Positions 1 through 7,349 of a stretch of DNA of 13,088 nt are shown in pieces (position 1 is the first letter of the stretch; each line of letters opens with the position of its first letter). Location: NCBI GenBank assembly GCA_046484625.1, contig JAWOIO010000076.1, positions 1 through 13,088 on the forward strand, in the 5' to 3' direction. The DNA is from DASUAO01 sp046484625. Lineage in GTDB: Bacteria > Actinomycetota > Acidimicrobiia > IMCC26256 > PALSA-555. The position numbers and the translations under genes were made by a program. The notes below the pieces were generated by a model. The model did no database searches. It was not told where the DNA came from and saw only the letters and a program-made list of their open reading frames with translations.

Positions 1-420
1 AAGAGTTATTTCACTATTTTTTATGGTCAGGGCAAGACGGCTTTTTGCGGTGGTGGTGTAGAGGACATTGGGCCGGGTTACCGTGGCGACAAGCTCATTA
101 ATATCGAGCTGTATGTAGACCGGGGCATCGCTCTGAAACGATAGTCCCTGTTTCTGAAGACCATCCGCCAGTCTCTCGGCGACCAGGATATGCGGTGCCA
201 CCTCGTTTGGTATCTCTATTTTAGGTTTGTCCTTTATTTGGTAAATGACCACTGCACTCTCTTTACGGGCATCATGTCCCTTGAGGGCGGCAGAGAGAGA
301 GTTACCGTAAATCCCCATGGGTTGACTTCGAGGCGGCAGATTGAGGTTGGTAGTAAGGGGGTATTGAGCACCGCATCCGGTGAGGAGGATGGTCAGGGCG
401 AGAAGAAAGATTTTTTTCAT
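1..420 (-). CDS. YajG-like outer-membrane lipoprotein, 3' end off the window
   Basis: This is an open frame of 140 residues from ATG at 420 to the left edge, with no stop, so the C-terminus is missing. It starts with a short lipoprotein signal peptide: Lys2-Lys3, a hydrophobic stretch to about residue 13, then the lipobox Leu-Thr-Gly-Cys with Cys16 as the predicted lipidated residue. The rest is soluble and lacks membrane segments. The order of blocks (an early proline-rich stretch, a V-x-I-Y-Q strand, an 'ERLADGLQKQGLSF' helix and turn, then 'VYIQLDINELVATV' strands) resembles YajG-family lipoproteins of Proteobacteria, whose molecular role is unknown. The start is well fixed by AGGAG six bases upstream. 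It lies 77 bases downstream of the permease gene on the same strand, so the two may be co-transcribed. The family call is from pattern memory and is moderate; the lipoprotein call is firm. Confidence 0.7.
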   Translation of the reverse strand, partial: MKKIFLLALTILLTGCGAQYPLTTNLNLPPRSQPMGIYGNSLSAALKGHDARKESAVVIYQIKDKPKIEIPNEVAPHILVAERLADGLQKQGLSFQSDAPVYIQLDINELVATVTRPNVLYTTTAKSRLALTIKNSEITL

Positions 421-426
421 TGTAAA

Positions 427-431
427 CTCCT
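427..431 (-). promoter_or_regulatory. Shine-Dalgarno site of the YajG-like gene
   Basis: Read on the minus strand, AGGAG is followed by six bases (TTTACA) and then the ATG at 420. This strong ribosome binding site fixes the start of the lipoprotein gene. It also contrasts with the central block, where most starts depend on overlap with the preceding stop codon. Confidence 0.75.
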
Positions 432-471
432 GTTTGATTCAAAGTGTGATGATGAGACATTACGTAGCAAT

Positions 472-497
472 ATGGCCGGTATTTATGGCCGGTATTT
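472..497. repeat. 13-bp perfect tandem duplication
   Basis: The 13-mer ATGGCCGGTATTT occurs twice back to back (472-484 and 485-497). It sits between the permease stop codon (498-500) and the lipoprotein start (420). Each copy contains the self-complementary core GGCC, so the two copies could pair weakly with each other, but no classical terminator stem with a U tract is present. It is most likely a slippage duplication in the short intergenic gap. Confidence 0.7.
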
Positions 498-1178
498 TCA
501 CTGGTGTACGTTCTGGGTCAAATATACTCCCCCGACGATAAAGACTCCAGCAAAGAGCTGCCAGGCGGTAAAAGTTTCTCCAAGAATTAACCAGCCCATG
601 ATCGCTGCAAAAATAGGAATAAGATTGATATAGGACACCGCAACATTTGCCGGCAGATGCTTGACGCCGTAATTGTAAAGGCCGTAGGCACCAAGAGTAA
701 TCACCGCGCCGAGGTAAATGACAGCGAGTCCAGGGCCGACATGCCACTGATCGGGGAGCCTGGTTGATGGCAGAAAAAGCAGGGGGAAATAGAAAATACA
801 GCCGATGAATGCCTGCATGGCGGTGAGGAAAAAAGGGGAATATCGCTCCGTCAAGGACTTAACAGAGATAGTATAGCCTGCGGCGCAGACCATGGCGAGA
901 AATTCTAAGAAGTTGCCGAGTAATGGATTAGGCGCATCCGTGCTTGGGCTGCTTTCAAGGGTAAGCCAGCAGACCCCGGCTAGGGCGATAACCGATCCGA
1001 GCCATGATTTGGCCTTGATGCGTTCCTTGAGTATGACGGTGGCGGCCACCATGACCAGTATCGGCAGGATTGCGGTAATCATGCCGGCTTGGGACGCGGT
1101 AGTGTTTTCTACCGCTTTCGCCTCAAAAATAAAATAGAGGCAGGGTTCACAGAAGGCCATCAAAAGAATCAGTTTGTA
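498..1178 (-). CDS. EamA/DMT-superfamily permease, N-terminus lost at the block junction
   Basis: This is a multi-spanning membrane protein of the drug/metabolite transporter type (EamA domain), probably an exporter of small metabolites; the substrate cannot be read from sequence. About 227 residues are seen, ending at TGA (498-500). The pattern is the second part of the first EamA repeat (a helix with 'QAGMITAILPILVMV', then 'LKERIKAKSWLG') and a full second repeat with its equivalent 'LGETFTAWQLFAGV' motif near the C-terminus. The frame continues naturally past the TTG/ATG codons at 1163/1160 as 'YKLILLMAFCEPCLYF', a membrane helix. The real start therefore lies further upstream and is missing. 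At about 1180 the sequence switches to pyrG. DMT proteins usually have about 290 to 310 residues and ten helices, so roughly 70 to 80 residues are lost. The GC content is far below that of the genes to its right. Confidence 0.85.
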   Translation of the reverse strand, partial: YKLILLMAFCEPCLYFIFEAKAVENTTASQAGMITAILPILVMVAATVILKERIKAKSWLGSVIALAGVCWLTLESSPSTDAPNPLLGNFLEFLAMVCAAGYTISVKSLTERYSPFFLTAMQAFIGCIFYFPLLFLPSTRLPDQWHVGPGLAVIYLGAVITLGAYGLYNYGVKHLPANVAVSYINLIPIFAAIMGWLILGETFTAWQLFAGVFIVGGVYLTQNVHQ

Positions 1179-1188
1179 GTCGCCCGAC
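1176..1188. other. Left block junction (low-GC block joined to the actinobacterial block)
   Basis: Minus-strand pyrG homology ends after '...DLMDEQREVV' (codon at 1186-1188), and the following residues (RLQTDSFDGLL) do not fit the family. In a different minus-strand frame, permease-like sequence is recognisable from Tyr (1176-1178) onward. Base composition drops sharply at the same place. Both genes are truncated here, pyrG at its C-terminus and the permease at its N-terminus, and no target duplication or mobile element is visible. Confidence 0.8.
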
Positions 1189-2199
1189 GACCTCGCGCTG
1201 CTCGTCCATCAGGTCGATCACGGGGTGCGGGGTGCGGGCGTCGAACTCGCTCGAGTTCGCGCCGGAGAGTCCACACACACCGCGCGCGAACTCGATGACC
1301 GCGCACTGCATCCCCAGGCACAGTCCGAGGAACGGGATGTCGTGCTCCCGCGCGTAGCCCGCAGCGGTGATCTTGCCTTCGATGCCGCGGAAGCCGAAGC
1401 CGCCGGGGATGACGATGCCGTCGAGCTCGCGCAGGCGCCCGTCGGCGAGCAGCCCCTCGGCATCGTCGGACGCGATCCAGTCGATCTCGACCTTCGCCCC
1501 ACACGAGTACCCGCCGTGGCTGAGGGCTTCCACCACCGAGAGATAGGCATCGGGGAGGTTCACGTACTTTCCCACGAGCCCGATGCGGACGACGCTCGTG
1601 GCCGCACGGACGCGGGCCACGAGCCGACGCCACTCGGTGAGGTCGGGGGCGATCTCGGGGAGCTGCAGGACCCGGCCCACGTAGGCGTCGAGCCCCTCGT
1701 CGTGGAGGACGAGCGGGATCTCGTAGAGGCTGTCGGCATCGACCGCGGAGACGATCCCTTCCTCGGGGACGTCGCACAGCTCCGAGATCTTCTCCTTGAG
1801 CCGGGTCGGGATCGGGCGGTCCGATCGACACACGATCGCGTCGGGCTGGATCCCGCGGCTTCGCAGCTCGGTGACCGAGTGCTGCGTGGGCTTGGTCTTC
1901 TGCTCACCGGACGGCCCGATGAACGGCACGAGCGTGACATGGACGTAGAAGACGTTCTCGCGACCGACGTCCTTGCGGAACTGCCGGATGGCCTCGAGGA
2001 ACGGGAGGATCTCGATGTCGCCGACCGTGCCGCCCACCTCGGTGATGACGAGGTCGACGTCGTCGTCGGCGAGTCGGAGGATCCTGTCCTTGATCTCATC
2101 GGTGATGTGGGGGATCACCTGCACGGTCTGTCCGAGGTACGCGCCGCGTCGCTCCTTCGCGAGCACCTCCTGGTAGATCGACCCGGTCGTCGCGTTCGA

Positions 2200-2202
2200 C
2201 TA
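2200..2202 (-). other. pyrG: In-frame amber (TAG) codon inside pyrG
   Basis: The minus strand reads CCG TTG TCG AAG TAG TCG AAC GCG ACG ACC GGG, i.e. P-L-S-K-stop-S-N-A-T-T-G. Homologues such as E. coli and M. tuberculosis PyrG have an ordinary, variable residue here (Arg or Ser) just before the conserved N-x-T-T-G. A single base change from TCG (Ser) or AAG (Lys) would create this stop. Codon 92 (from GTG 2475) or 86 (from GTG 2457) is affected. A GTG at 2166 could allow re-initiation but would omit the P-loop. Confidence 0.85.
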
Positions 2203-2475
2203 CTTCGACAACGGGACGTCGACGAACCGCTCGTAGTGCCCGAGGTCGAGGTCCGTCTCACCCCCGTCGTCGGTGACGAAGACCTCCCCGTGCTGGAACG
2301 GGTTCATCGTCCCCGGGTCGACGTTGATGTACGGGTCGAGTTTCTGGAGGGTGACGCGCAGGCCTCGGGCCTTGAAGAGGCGACCGAGCGAGGATGCGGT
2401 GAGACCTTTCCCGAGGCTCGACGCTACGCCCCCGGTCACGAAGATGTGTTTGGCCACCGGGGGCGACGGTACCAC

Positions 2476-2569
2476 CTCCCCACCGCCCGACCGGTCATCG
2501 TGCCGGCAGCACGGCGGTCGCGAGCGGGGCGACACGATGGTGACCGCATCCGATCGCTAGCGTCGACCC
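2476..2569. promoter_or_regulatory. Divergent intergenic region between pyrG and the GT-C gene
   Basis: About 95 bases separate the pyrG start (minus strand) from the GTG start of the glycosyltransferase (plus strand). Promoters for both directions must lie here, or inside the coding ends, if each gene is transcribed independently. I see no convincing -35/-10 pair and no clear Shine-Dalgarno before GTG 2570, so this is assigned from gene arrangement only. Confidence 0.35.
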
Positions 2570-4117
2570 GTGCCTGCTTCCCGCGCGGTGGACGGTCCCG
2601 CGCCCGCGCCGACGACGTCGACCGATGCCGTCGCTCGCACGGGCCGCCGGACCTGGCGCATCGACGCGGTCCTCCTGGCCCTGGTGGCCGTCGTGCTCCG
2701 CCTCCCGGCGCTCCTCGCACCCCGCCACCTGACCTTCGACGACGGCCAGTACGGCGTCGTCGTCCTCGGGCTACGTGCGGGCGAGCTCCCGTTCCGCGAC
2801 CTCTTCTCGTCACAGGGGCCGCTGTACTACCCGTTGCTCGCGGTCGCCGACGTCGTCGGCCTCCGCACGCTCGACGGGCCCCGGCTGCTGCCCGTCGCCG
2901 CAGGTGTGGTCGCCACGGTCGCGACCTACGCGATCGCCCGGCGCCTCGGGACGCGGTCCGCCGCGATCCTCGCGGCCGCGCTCGTCGCCACCAGCGGATC
3001 GTTGCTCTACGTCACCGGGCCGCTCAGTGGGGACGGTCCCGCGCTCGCACTCGCGCTCGTCGCCGTCGCGCTCGCGCTGCGTCATCGCGCGCGGCCATCG
3101 CTCGGCCGCGCGGTCGCAGTGGGGCTCGCGATGGGTGCCGCGATCTGCGTGAAGCTGATCGTCGTTCCCGCTGCCGTCCCCGTCGGGATCGCACTGGTCG
3201 GGATCGGTCCGGGTCGATGGACCCCGACCCGTGCCGGGCTCCGCGCACTGGGGAGCGCCGTCGCCGCGGCGGTCGTCGTGCTCGTCGCGACCGTGCTGCC
3301 CTGGGGTCCCGCGCGGGTCTGGGACCAGTCGGTCGCCTACCACCAGGACTCCGAACGCCTGCGGGGCTTCGGCGGGAACTTCACCACGCTGGTGCAGACG
3401 CTCGCCGAACGGGACCCGTTCCTCGTCCTGGCCCTGCTCGCCGGGGTGGGCGCGCTCGTCTGGCGCTCGGTCCGGCGTCGCACTCCGACGGCGGACGACA
3501 CCGGGCCCGGGAGCCCGGACCCGGGCGACATCTCGCCCGCGCTCGCACGGTGGATCGTGCTCCCGTGGCTGGGACTCCAGGTCGTCTTCCTCGTGATCGA
3601 GCCCACGATGTGGCGACCGCACATCGCCCAGGTGATCGCACCCCTTGCGCTCGCCACGGTGCTGCTCCGAGTCCCGGCCTGGCGGTTCGTCGCGGCGGCG
3701 TGCATCGTGCTCACCCCGTGGTGGTTCAGCAACACGTCCGACATCGTGTGGCCCGACGCGTACTCCGGCCCCGAGGCGGCGATCGTCGAACGGTTCCGGG
3801 CCCTGCCGGCCGACGCGATGGTGATCAGCGATGATCCAGGGTTCGCCTGGCGGGCCGAACGCCGCGTGCCTGCGAACTTCGTCGACGTCTCGATGAAGCG
3901 GTTCCAGCAGGGCCAGCTCACGGCCGCGGTCGTGGGGCGCGCGGCCGCCGATGCGGACGTGTGCGCAGTGGTCGTCCTCTCCCCTGACCGGCTGGGCAGC
4001 CTCCCGGGCCTGCCACGTCGGCTCCGCGACGCCGGCTACGAGGTCGCGCTCCGTCTCCAAGGGACCCCAGAGCGGGTCCTCTACGAACGGTCGGAGTGCG
4101 AGCCACCGGGATCCTGA
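2570..4117 (+). CDS. GT-C type membrane glycosyltransferase (PMT/ArnT-like, GT39/GT83 fold)
   Basis: This 515-residue integral membrane protein has about 10 hydrophobic segments, starting around residues 32-50. The first outer loop has 'LTFDDGQYGVVVLG' (Asp57-Asp58) followed by 'FRDLFSSQGPLYYPLL' (about 75-90). That is the layout of GT-C enzymes, which use polyprenyl-phosphate-linked sugars on the outer membrane face and place an acidic residue in the first loop for catalysis. A later 'GPLSGDGPALAL' (about 150-161) resembles a second conserved loop. A hydrophilic proline/aspartate-rich linker at about 305-325 separates the two membrane halves. The C-terminal 130 or so residues form a soluble domain ('ERFRALPADAMVISDDPGF'). 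Donor and acceptor cannot be read. It starts at GTG 2570, is divergent from pyrG, and its 3' end overlaps the convergent GT4 gene by 37 bases. It is the only plus-strand gene of the window. Confidence 0.8.
   Translation: MPASRAVDGPAPAPTTSTDAVARTGRRTWRIDAVLLALVAVVLRLPALLAPRHLTFDDGQYGVVVLGLRAGELPFRDLFSSQGPLYYPLLAVADVVGLRTLDGPRLLPVAAGVVATVATYAIARRLGTRSAAILAAALVATSGSLLYVTGPLSGDGPALALALVAVALALRHRARPSLGRAVAVGLAMGAAICVKLIVVPAAVPVGIALVGIGPGRWTPTRAGLRALGSAVAAAVVVLVATVLPWGPARVWDQSVAYHQDSERLRGFGGNFTTLVQTLAERDPFLVLALLAGVGALVWRSVRRRTPTADDTGPGSPDPGDISPALARWIVLPWLGLQVVFLVIEPTMWRPHIAQVIAPLALATVLLRVPAWRFVAAACIVLTPWWFSNTSDIVWPDAYSGPEAAIVERFRALPADAMVISDDPGFAWRAERRVPANFVDVSMKRFQQGQLTAAVVGRAAADADVCAVVVLSPDRLGSLPGLPRRLRDAGYEVALRLQGTPERVLYERSECEPPGS
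3501..3526 (+). repeat. GC-only imperfect inverted/direct repeat within the GT-C gene
   Basis: The 26 bases consist almost only of C and G, with CCGGG and GCCCGG units repeated in both orientations. They encode the Gly/Pro/Asp-rich linker G-P-G-S-P-D-P-G-D between the two membrane halves. The stretch could fold as a hairpin in the mRNA, but its position inside the coding sequence and the lack of a U tract argue against a terminator. It is most likely low-complexity coding sequence. Confidence 0.45.
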
Positions 4118-4953
4118 CGCCGCCGACCCAGGTGGTCGAGCCAGCGCAGGGGCGCGACCCGCTCGATGATCGCGCTGAACGAGACGAACTCGGCCGCCAC
4201 GTTCGCGACGATCAGCACCACGAGCGCGGTCACGCGGGTCGCCTCGCCGCGGCCGAGCACGACGCCCAGACCGAGCGTCGCGCCGATCACGTTCGCGCCC
4301 GCGTCGCCCAGCATGAGTCGCTCGCCCAGATCGTCGGGGAGGAGTGCGAACGCAGCACCCATCGCGGGTGCGATCGCGATGCCGACCGCACCGTCGCCGA
4401 GCAGGATCGCGAGCGGGACGTAGGCGATCATCGCGGCCTTGATCGTGCGCCCCGGCGCCCGGTCGAGCAGGTTTCCGAGGTTCGCCGCCAGCGCGATCAG
4501 CACGGCATCGACGAGGAGCCGTCGACCGGTGGCGAACCCCGGCGTCGCGACCAGCACGACGGCCACCCCCGCACCACCGAAGAGCTTGAGGAAGCCGGTG
4601 GTGATCTCGCCGTGGAACAGCGCGCGTACGTGGCCGCGGAACCCCCGGGTGCTGCCGTCGCCGAGGAGATCGTCGAGCAAGCCGAGCAACCCGAAGGCGA
4701 ACACGGCGAACAGGACCTCGCTGCGCTCGACCGTCAGGCCGGGCTCGTTGCCGACGCCGAGAGAACCGAGGACGGCGCGCCCCGCCTCGACGACCAGGAC
4801 CGCCAGCACGACGAGCACGCCAGCGCTGGTCGGGAGCCGGACTCCCCGAAAGTTCGCGCGCGACAGAACAGGCGACGTGAGCATCGGTCGCGCGCCGACC
4901 TTGAGGAGCAGCACCGTGAGCGCGCCGACCGCGAGGCCGAGGACCACGATCAC
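4081..4953 (-). CDS. Glycosyltransferase family 4 (MraY/WecA-type) polyprenyl-phosphate sugar-phosphate transferase, atypical
   Basis: The product is a 290-residue multi-spanning membrane protein. The family transfers a sugar-1-phosphate from a UDP-sugar to polyprenyl phosphate on the cytoplasmic face, the first step of lipid-linked glycan synthesis. Motifs in order are 'ANFRGVRLPTSAGV' (33-46), the catalytic Asp-Asp in 'GLLDDLLGDG' (Asp94, Asp95, Asp99), 'FRGHVRALFHGEITTGFLK' (105-123), 'ANLGNLLDRAPGR' (157-169) and 'LGDAGANVIGATLG' with Asp217. It is oddly short (MraY and WecA have about 320 to 370 residues). 'NLLDRAPGR' replaces the usual N-L-x-D-G-x-D-G-L, and the C-terminal histidine motif of MraY is absent. 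GTG 4953 overlaps the preceding stop as GTGA, which fixes the start. It ends in TAG. It is last in the recN-steA operon, so it is probably not the main MraY, which normally sits in the dcw cluster. Confidence 0.85.
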   Translation of the reverse strand: MIVVLGLAVGALTVLLLKVGARPMLTSPVLSRANFRGVRLPTSAGVLVVLAVLVVEAGRAVLGSLGVGNEPGLTVERSEVLFAVFAFGLLGLLDDLLGDGSTRGFRGHVRALFHGEITTGFLKLFGGAGVAVVLVATPGFATGRRLLVDAVLIALAANLGNLLDRAPGRTIKAAMIAYVPLAILLGDGAVGIAIAPAMGAAFALLPDDLGERLMLGDAGANVIGATLGLGVVLGRGEATRVTALVVLIVANVAAEFVSFSAIIERVAPLRWLDHLGRRRQDPGGSHSDRS

Positions 4954-7349
4954 CGCCGGGCTGCACCCACAGCTCGTGCCCGCGGCGCGCGTTCGGCACC
5001 AGCAGGCGTCGCGTCGGGGTCGAACCGGCAGAGCAGCCAGACGAGCGACGCCAGCCCGACCACCAGCATCACACCTGGGATCGCGACCCCCGAGTCGTTC
5101 AGCAGGTACCCGAGCGCGGCGACGATCCCGAGTCCGATCGCCGAGACCCGGATCGCCGGGAGTCGGCGGAGGAGGTCCGGGACCCGTTCCGGGGCGCGTC
5201 GGTACAGCCACACGGCGAGGACGAGCGCGATGAGGAGCATGAGCCCCCAGATCGAGTGCCGGAGTGACCCGAGGTTGTCGGTGAGCTTGCGCTGGACGAC
5301 CACGATGAAGTCGCCGATCCCCCGCTCGTCGATCCGTTCGACGAGCCGACCCAGGTGGGTCCGGCGCTGGGCGGGTCGCGACAGGTCGAGCGTGGCGAAG
5401 CCGGCGAGCGCCACCGCGAGGCCGACGACGCACCAGAGGACGGTCCGCAGCCGCACGCGTATCCCAAGGATGAGGAGCGCGGTGATCGCGAACGCCGGGA
5501 CCATCGAGAGGATCCCGCCGACGTCGGAGCCCCAGAACGGTGCGCCGTCGACGACGATCACGACCGCGAGCAGCCCGATCGGGATCCATGCGGCCGAACC
5601 CTCGGCCAGGCCCGCGTCGGGCGTCCGCCCGCGTCGTTCCTGGAGGCGCACGGCCAGGAGCGGAGCGGCGATGACAGCACACGCGGCGACGGCCGCGTAC
5701 GCCGAGTTGCTGAAGCCGGTGAACCTCCCCGCGACGGTCGGCGAGTACCCGAGCGGGCTGTTGAACTGCAGCGGGGTCCCGAGGACCACGTCCACCAGGA
5801 GCACGCCGGCCGGTACGAGGAGCGCTGCGATGAGGCCGTCGATCGGGCGTGCTCGGCCGATGTGGCGGTAGACGAGGCCGAGCGCGACCGCGACCACGAC
5901 GAGGAAGGCCCAGAAGCCGCCGATACCGATCTCGTGGAGCGGCACGAGGCGGCCGAGGAACACCGCGGCGACGAAGCCGAGCACGCACAGCGCGACCGTG
6001 CCGAGATGCATGCGCCACGCGCGTCGGCGGTCCGGGCTCGGGACCCGCCCCTCGCCGAACAGCAGCATGACCCCCACGACGAGCGCGGCCGAGAAGATGA
6101 CCGACGCAGCCTGGACCGGACCGACGAACCGGTCGCGGAACATCGCGGCCTCGGACGCCTGGACGATCGTGTCGCGGCGGTCGCGCGCGGTCCCGCCGGC
6201 CGATCCGACCTCGACCGCCCGGCCCTCCATGGACGACGGGCGTTCCACCCCGAGGAGATCGAGGATGGTGGGTGCGACGTCGATCAGCTGCACGAATCCC
6301 GAGCGTCGTGTGGTGGCCGACCGGAGCAGACCGGGATGGATGCTCGGGGCCTGCACGCCGAGGACGGTGAGGTTGATCTCTCGTGCCGCGTGCGCCGGAC
6401 CGACGACGACGACGGCGTCCGTGCGGGGATCCACCTCGGCCAGAAGGCGGGTGAGCAGCGCGTCGCTCCTCGTCAGCGCGCGCCGGAGGAGCACCTCGCG
6501 GTGGAACGGAGTCGCGTAGCTCCGGTAGAGGTCCTCGCGCACCAGGTCGGAAGCCTCGACCAACACGACCGCTCGCGGCGATGCCCACGCCGACTCGAAA
6601 GCTGCGCTCATCGCGTCGAGGTCGGTGCGGAGGCCGAAGGGTGCGTTGGGGTCGGCTTCGAGCAGACCGGCATCGACCCGACCGCCGGGGATCCGTCCCT
6701 TCGGGTCCACGAGCGCGAGCCCCGCCTGGCGGCGCAGCACCGAGACGGTCGGGCTCGGTGGGGAGTCGGGCTGTCGGCCGTCACCGTTGGCGACGACACT
6801 GCGATCGATGCCCGCCTCCCGCAGCGCGACCGCGAGGGCGCCCGGCTCGGAGTCGTACAGCAACGAGTCGTTCGTCTCGACGACCCGGGGCATCGCGAGC
6901 GCGACGATCCCGGTCGACACGTTGCGTCCCGTGCGCTGCGCGAAGACCTCGGCCGCCGTGTTGTCGCCGAACTCCTCGTCGACGCCGAGCACGTCGCCGT
7001 CCGTCCGGGGATCGCCGACCGTCCGGGTGCCGGCCCCGAGGGTGAGATAGCCGTCGGCCAGCTTCGTCGAGCGACTGTCGACCCGGGTCGTGAGACCGGC
7101 AACAGCCGCGTCGTCGAGGAAGCGGTTGAGCGTCGGGAGGTCGTACCGGTCGAGGTCGGCCCAGGTCGCGTGGGGCAGCGAGAACACCAGGACCCGCCGG
7201 ACGGGCCGCTCGGCATCGGCGGCGTGCGCGGCGGAGCTTCCCGACGGCCCCGCGAAGGCGTCACCGAGGAAGGACGCGAGCGAGAGCGCGACGACCACCA
7301 CGACGAGCAGCAGCGCACGGGCTCGGCGTACTCGGGATTCGAGGATCAT
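4950..7349 (-). CDS. Large membrane protein with an extracytoplasmic alkaline-phosphatase-like domain
   Basis: The product has 799 residues. The N-terminal membrane anchor or signal is residues 12-34. An extracytoplasmic domain of about 350 residues follows (50-395), and then about ten hydrophobic helices (412-775). The outer domain has the AlkP/sulfatase layout: a strand 'RVLVFSLPHATW' (52-63), 'LPTLNRFLDDAAVAGLTTRV' (71-90), 'STKLADGYLTLGAGTR' (94-109), 'TDAVVVVGPAHAA' (310-322) and the typical 'QLIDVAPTILDLLGV' (354-368). The usual metal-ligand spots, the Asp-Gly of the first strand and the Asp-His of the late strand, read Leu-Pro-His and Ala-His here. The membrane part has 'SPLGYSPTVAGRFTGFSNS' (531-549), 'APFWGSDVGG' (603-612) and 'LNDSGVAIPG' (750-759), which look like conserved family motifs. 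ATG 7349 overlaps the murJ-like stop as ATGA, and its own stop overlaps the GT4 start. Function is not known; an envelope-polymer role is inferred from context. Confidence 0.75.
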   Translation of the reverse strand: MILESRVRRARALLLVVVVVALSLASFLGDAFAGPSGSSAAHAADAERPVRRVLVFSLPHATWADLDRYDLPTLNRFLDDAAVAGLTTRVDSRSTKLADGYLTLGAGTRTVGDPRTDGDVLGVDEEFGDNTAAEVFAQRTGRNVSTGIVALAMPRVVETNDSLLYDSEPGALAVALREAGIDRSVVANGDGRQPDSPPSPTVSVLRRQAGLALVDPKGRIPGGRVDAGLLEADPNAPFGLRTDLDAMSAAFESAWASPRAVVLVEASDLVREDLYRSYATPFHREVLLRRALTRSDALLTRLLAEVDPRTDAVVVVGPAHAAREINLTVLGVQAPSIHPGLLRSATTRRSGFVQLIDVAPTILDLLGVERPSSMEGRAVEVGSAGGTARDRRDTIVQASEAAMFRDRFVGPVQAASVIFSAALVVGVMLLFGEGRVPSPDRRRAWRMHLGTVALCVLGFVAAVFLGRLVPLHEIGIGGFWAFLVVVAVALGLVYRHIGRARPIDGLIAALLVPAGVLLVDVVLGTPLQFNSPLGYSPTVAGRFTGFSNSAYAAVAACAVIAAPLLAVRLQERRGRTPDAGLAEGSAAWIPIGLLAVVIVVDGAPFWGSDVGGILSMVPAFAITALLILGIRVRLRTVLWCVVGLAVALAGFATLDLSRPAQRRTHLGRLVERIDERGIGDFIVVVQRKLTDNLGSLRHSIWGLMLLIALVLAVWLYRRAPERVPDLLRRLPAIRVSAIGLGIVAALGYLLNDSGVAIPGVMLVVGLASLVWLLCRFDPDATPAGAERAPRARAVGAARR

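Larger units (their letters stand above)
1147..2475 (-). pseudogene. pyrG: CTP synthase, interrupted by an in-frame amber codon and truncated at the C-terminus
   Basis: PyrG makes CTP from UTP, ATP and glutamine in the cytoplasm. The N-terminal synthetase domain starts with 'KHIFVTGGVASSLGKG' (the P-loop) and 'KLDPYINVDPG', and has 'EVGGTVGDIE' further on. The glutaminase domain has 'VIPGGFGFRG' and 'FLGLCLGMQC' with the nucleophile Cys. The C-terminal roughly 110 residues, which hold the His-Glu pair of the triad, are missing because the sequence switches at about 1186; the last 39 bases to the stop at 1147 are foreign. The frame is also broken by TAG at 2200-2202, with '...HYERFVDVPLSK' before it and 'SNATTGSIYQEVLAKERRG' after it, same frame. 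The start is GTG 2475 (GGTGGGGAG just upstream) or GTG 2457, which gives the more usual 'xAKHIF' N-terminus. ATG 2535 would add an unlikely arginine-rich leader. In relatives pyrG lies next to steB; here four extra genes separate them. Confidence 0.93.

Noticed and set aside
1..1180. Left block as a horizontally acquired island
   Set aside because: It has no integrase, tRNA, repeats or insertion sequence, and both flanking genes are cut at the same base. A chimeric join explains this better.
2200..2202. Amber codon reassignment or pyrrolysine-type readthrough as the explanation for TAG in pyrG
   Set aside because: TAG is used as the natural stop of the GT4 gene at 4081-4083, no recoding element is visible, and the site is not a conserved catalytic residue. 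A sequence error or plain nonsense change is simpler.
3501..3526. Rho-independent terminator from the GC-only repeat
   Set aside because: It lies inside the GT-C coding sequence and has no U tract after the stem.
1225..3834. Very long plus-strand open frame opposite pyrG and overlapping the GT-C gene
   Set aside because: It is a GC-bias shadow: stop codons are rare in all frames at this composition, the translation is Arg/Asp/Glu-rich low complexity, and the frames with family motifs lie elsewhere.
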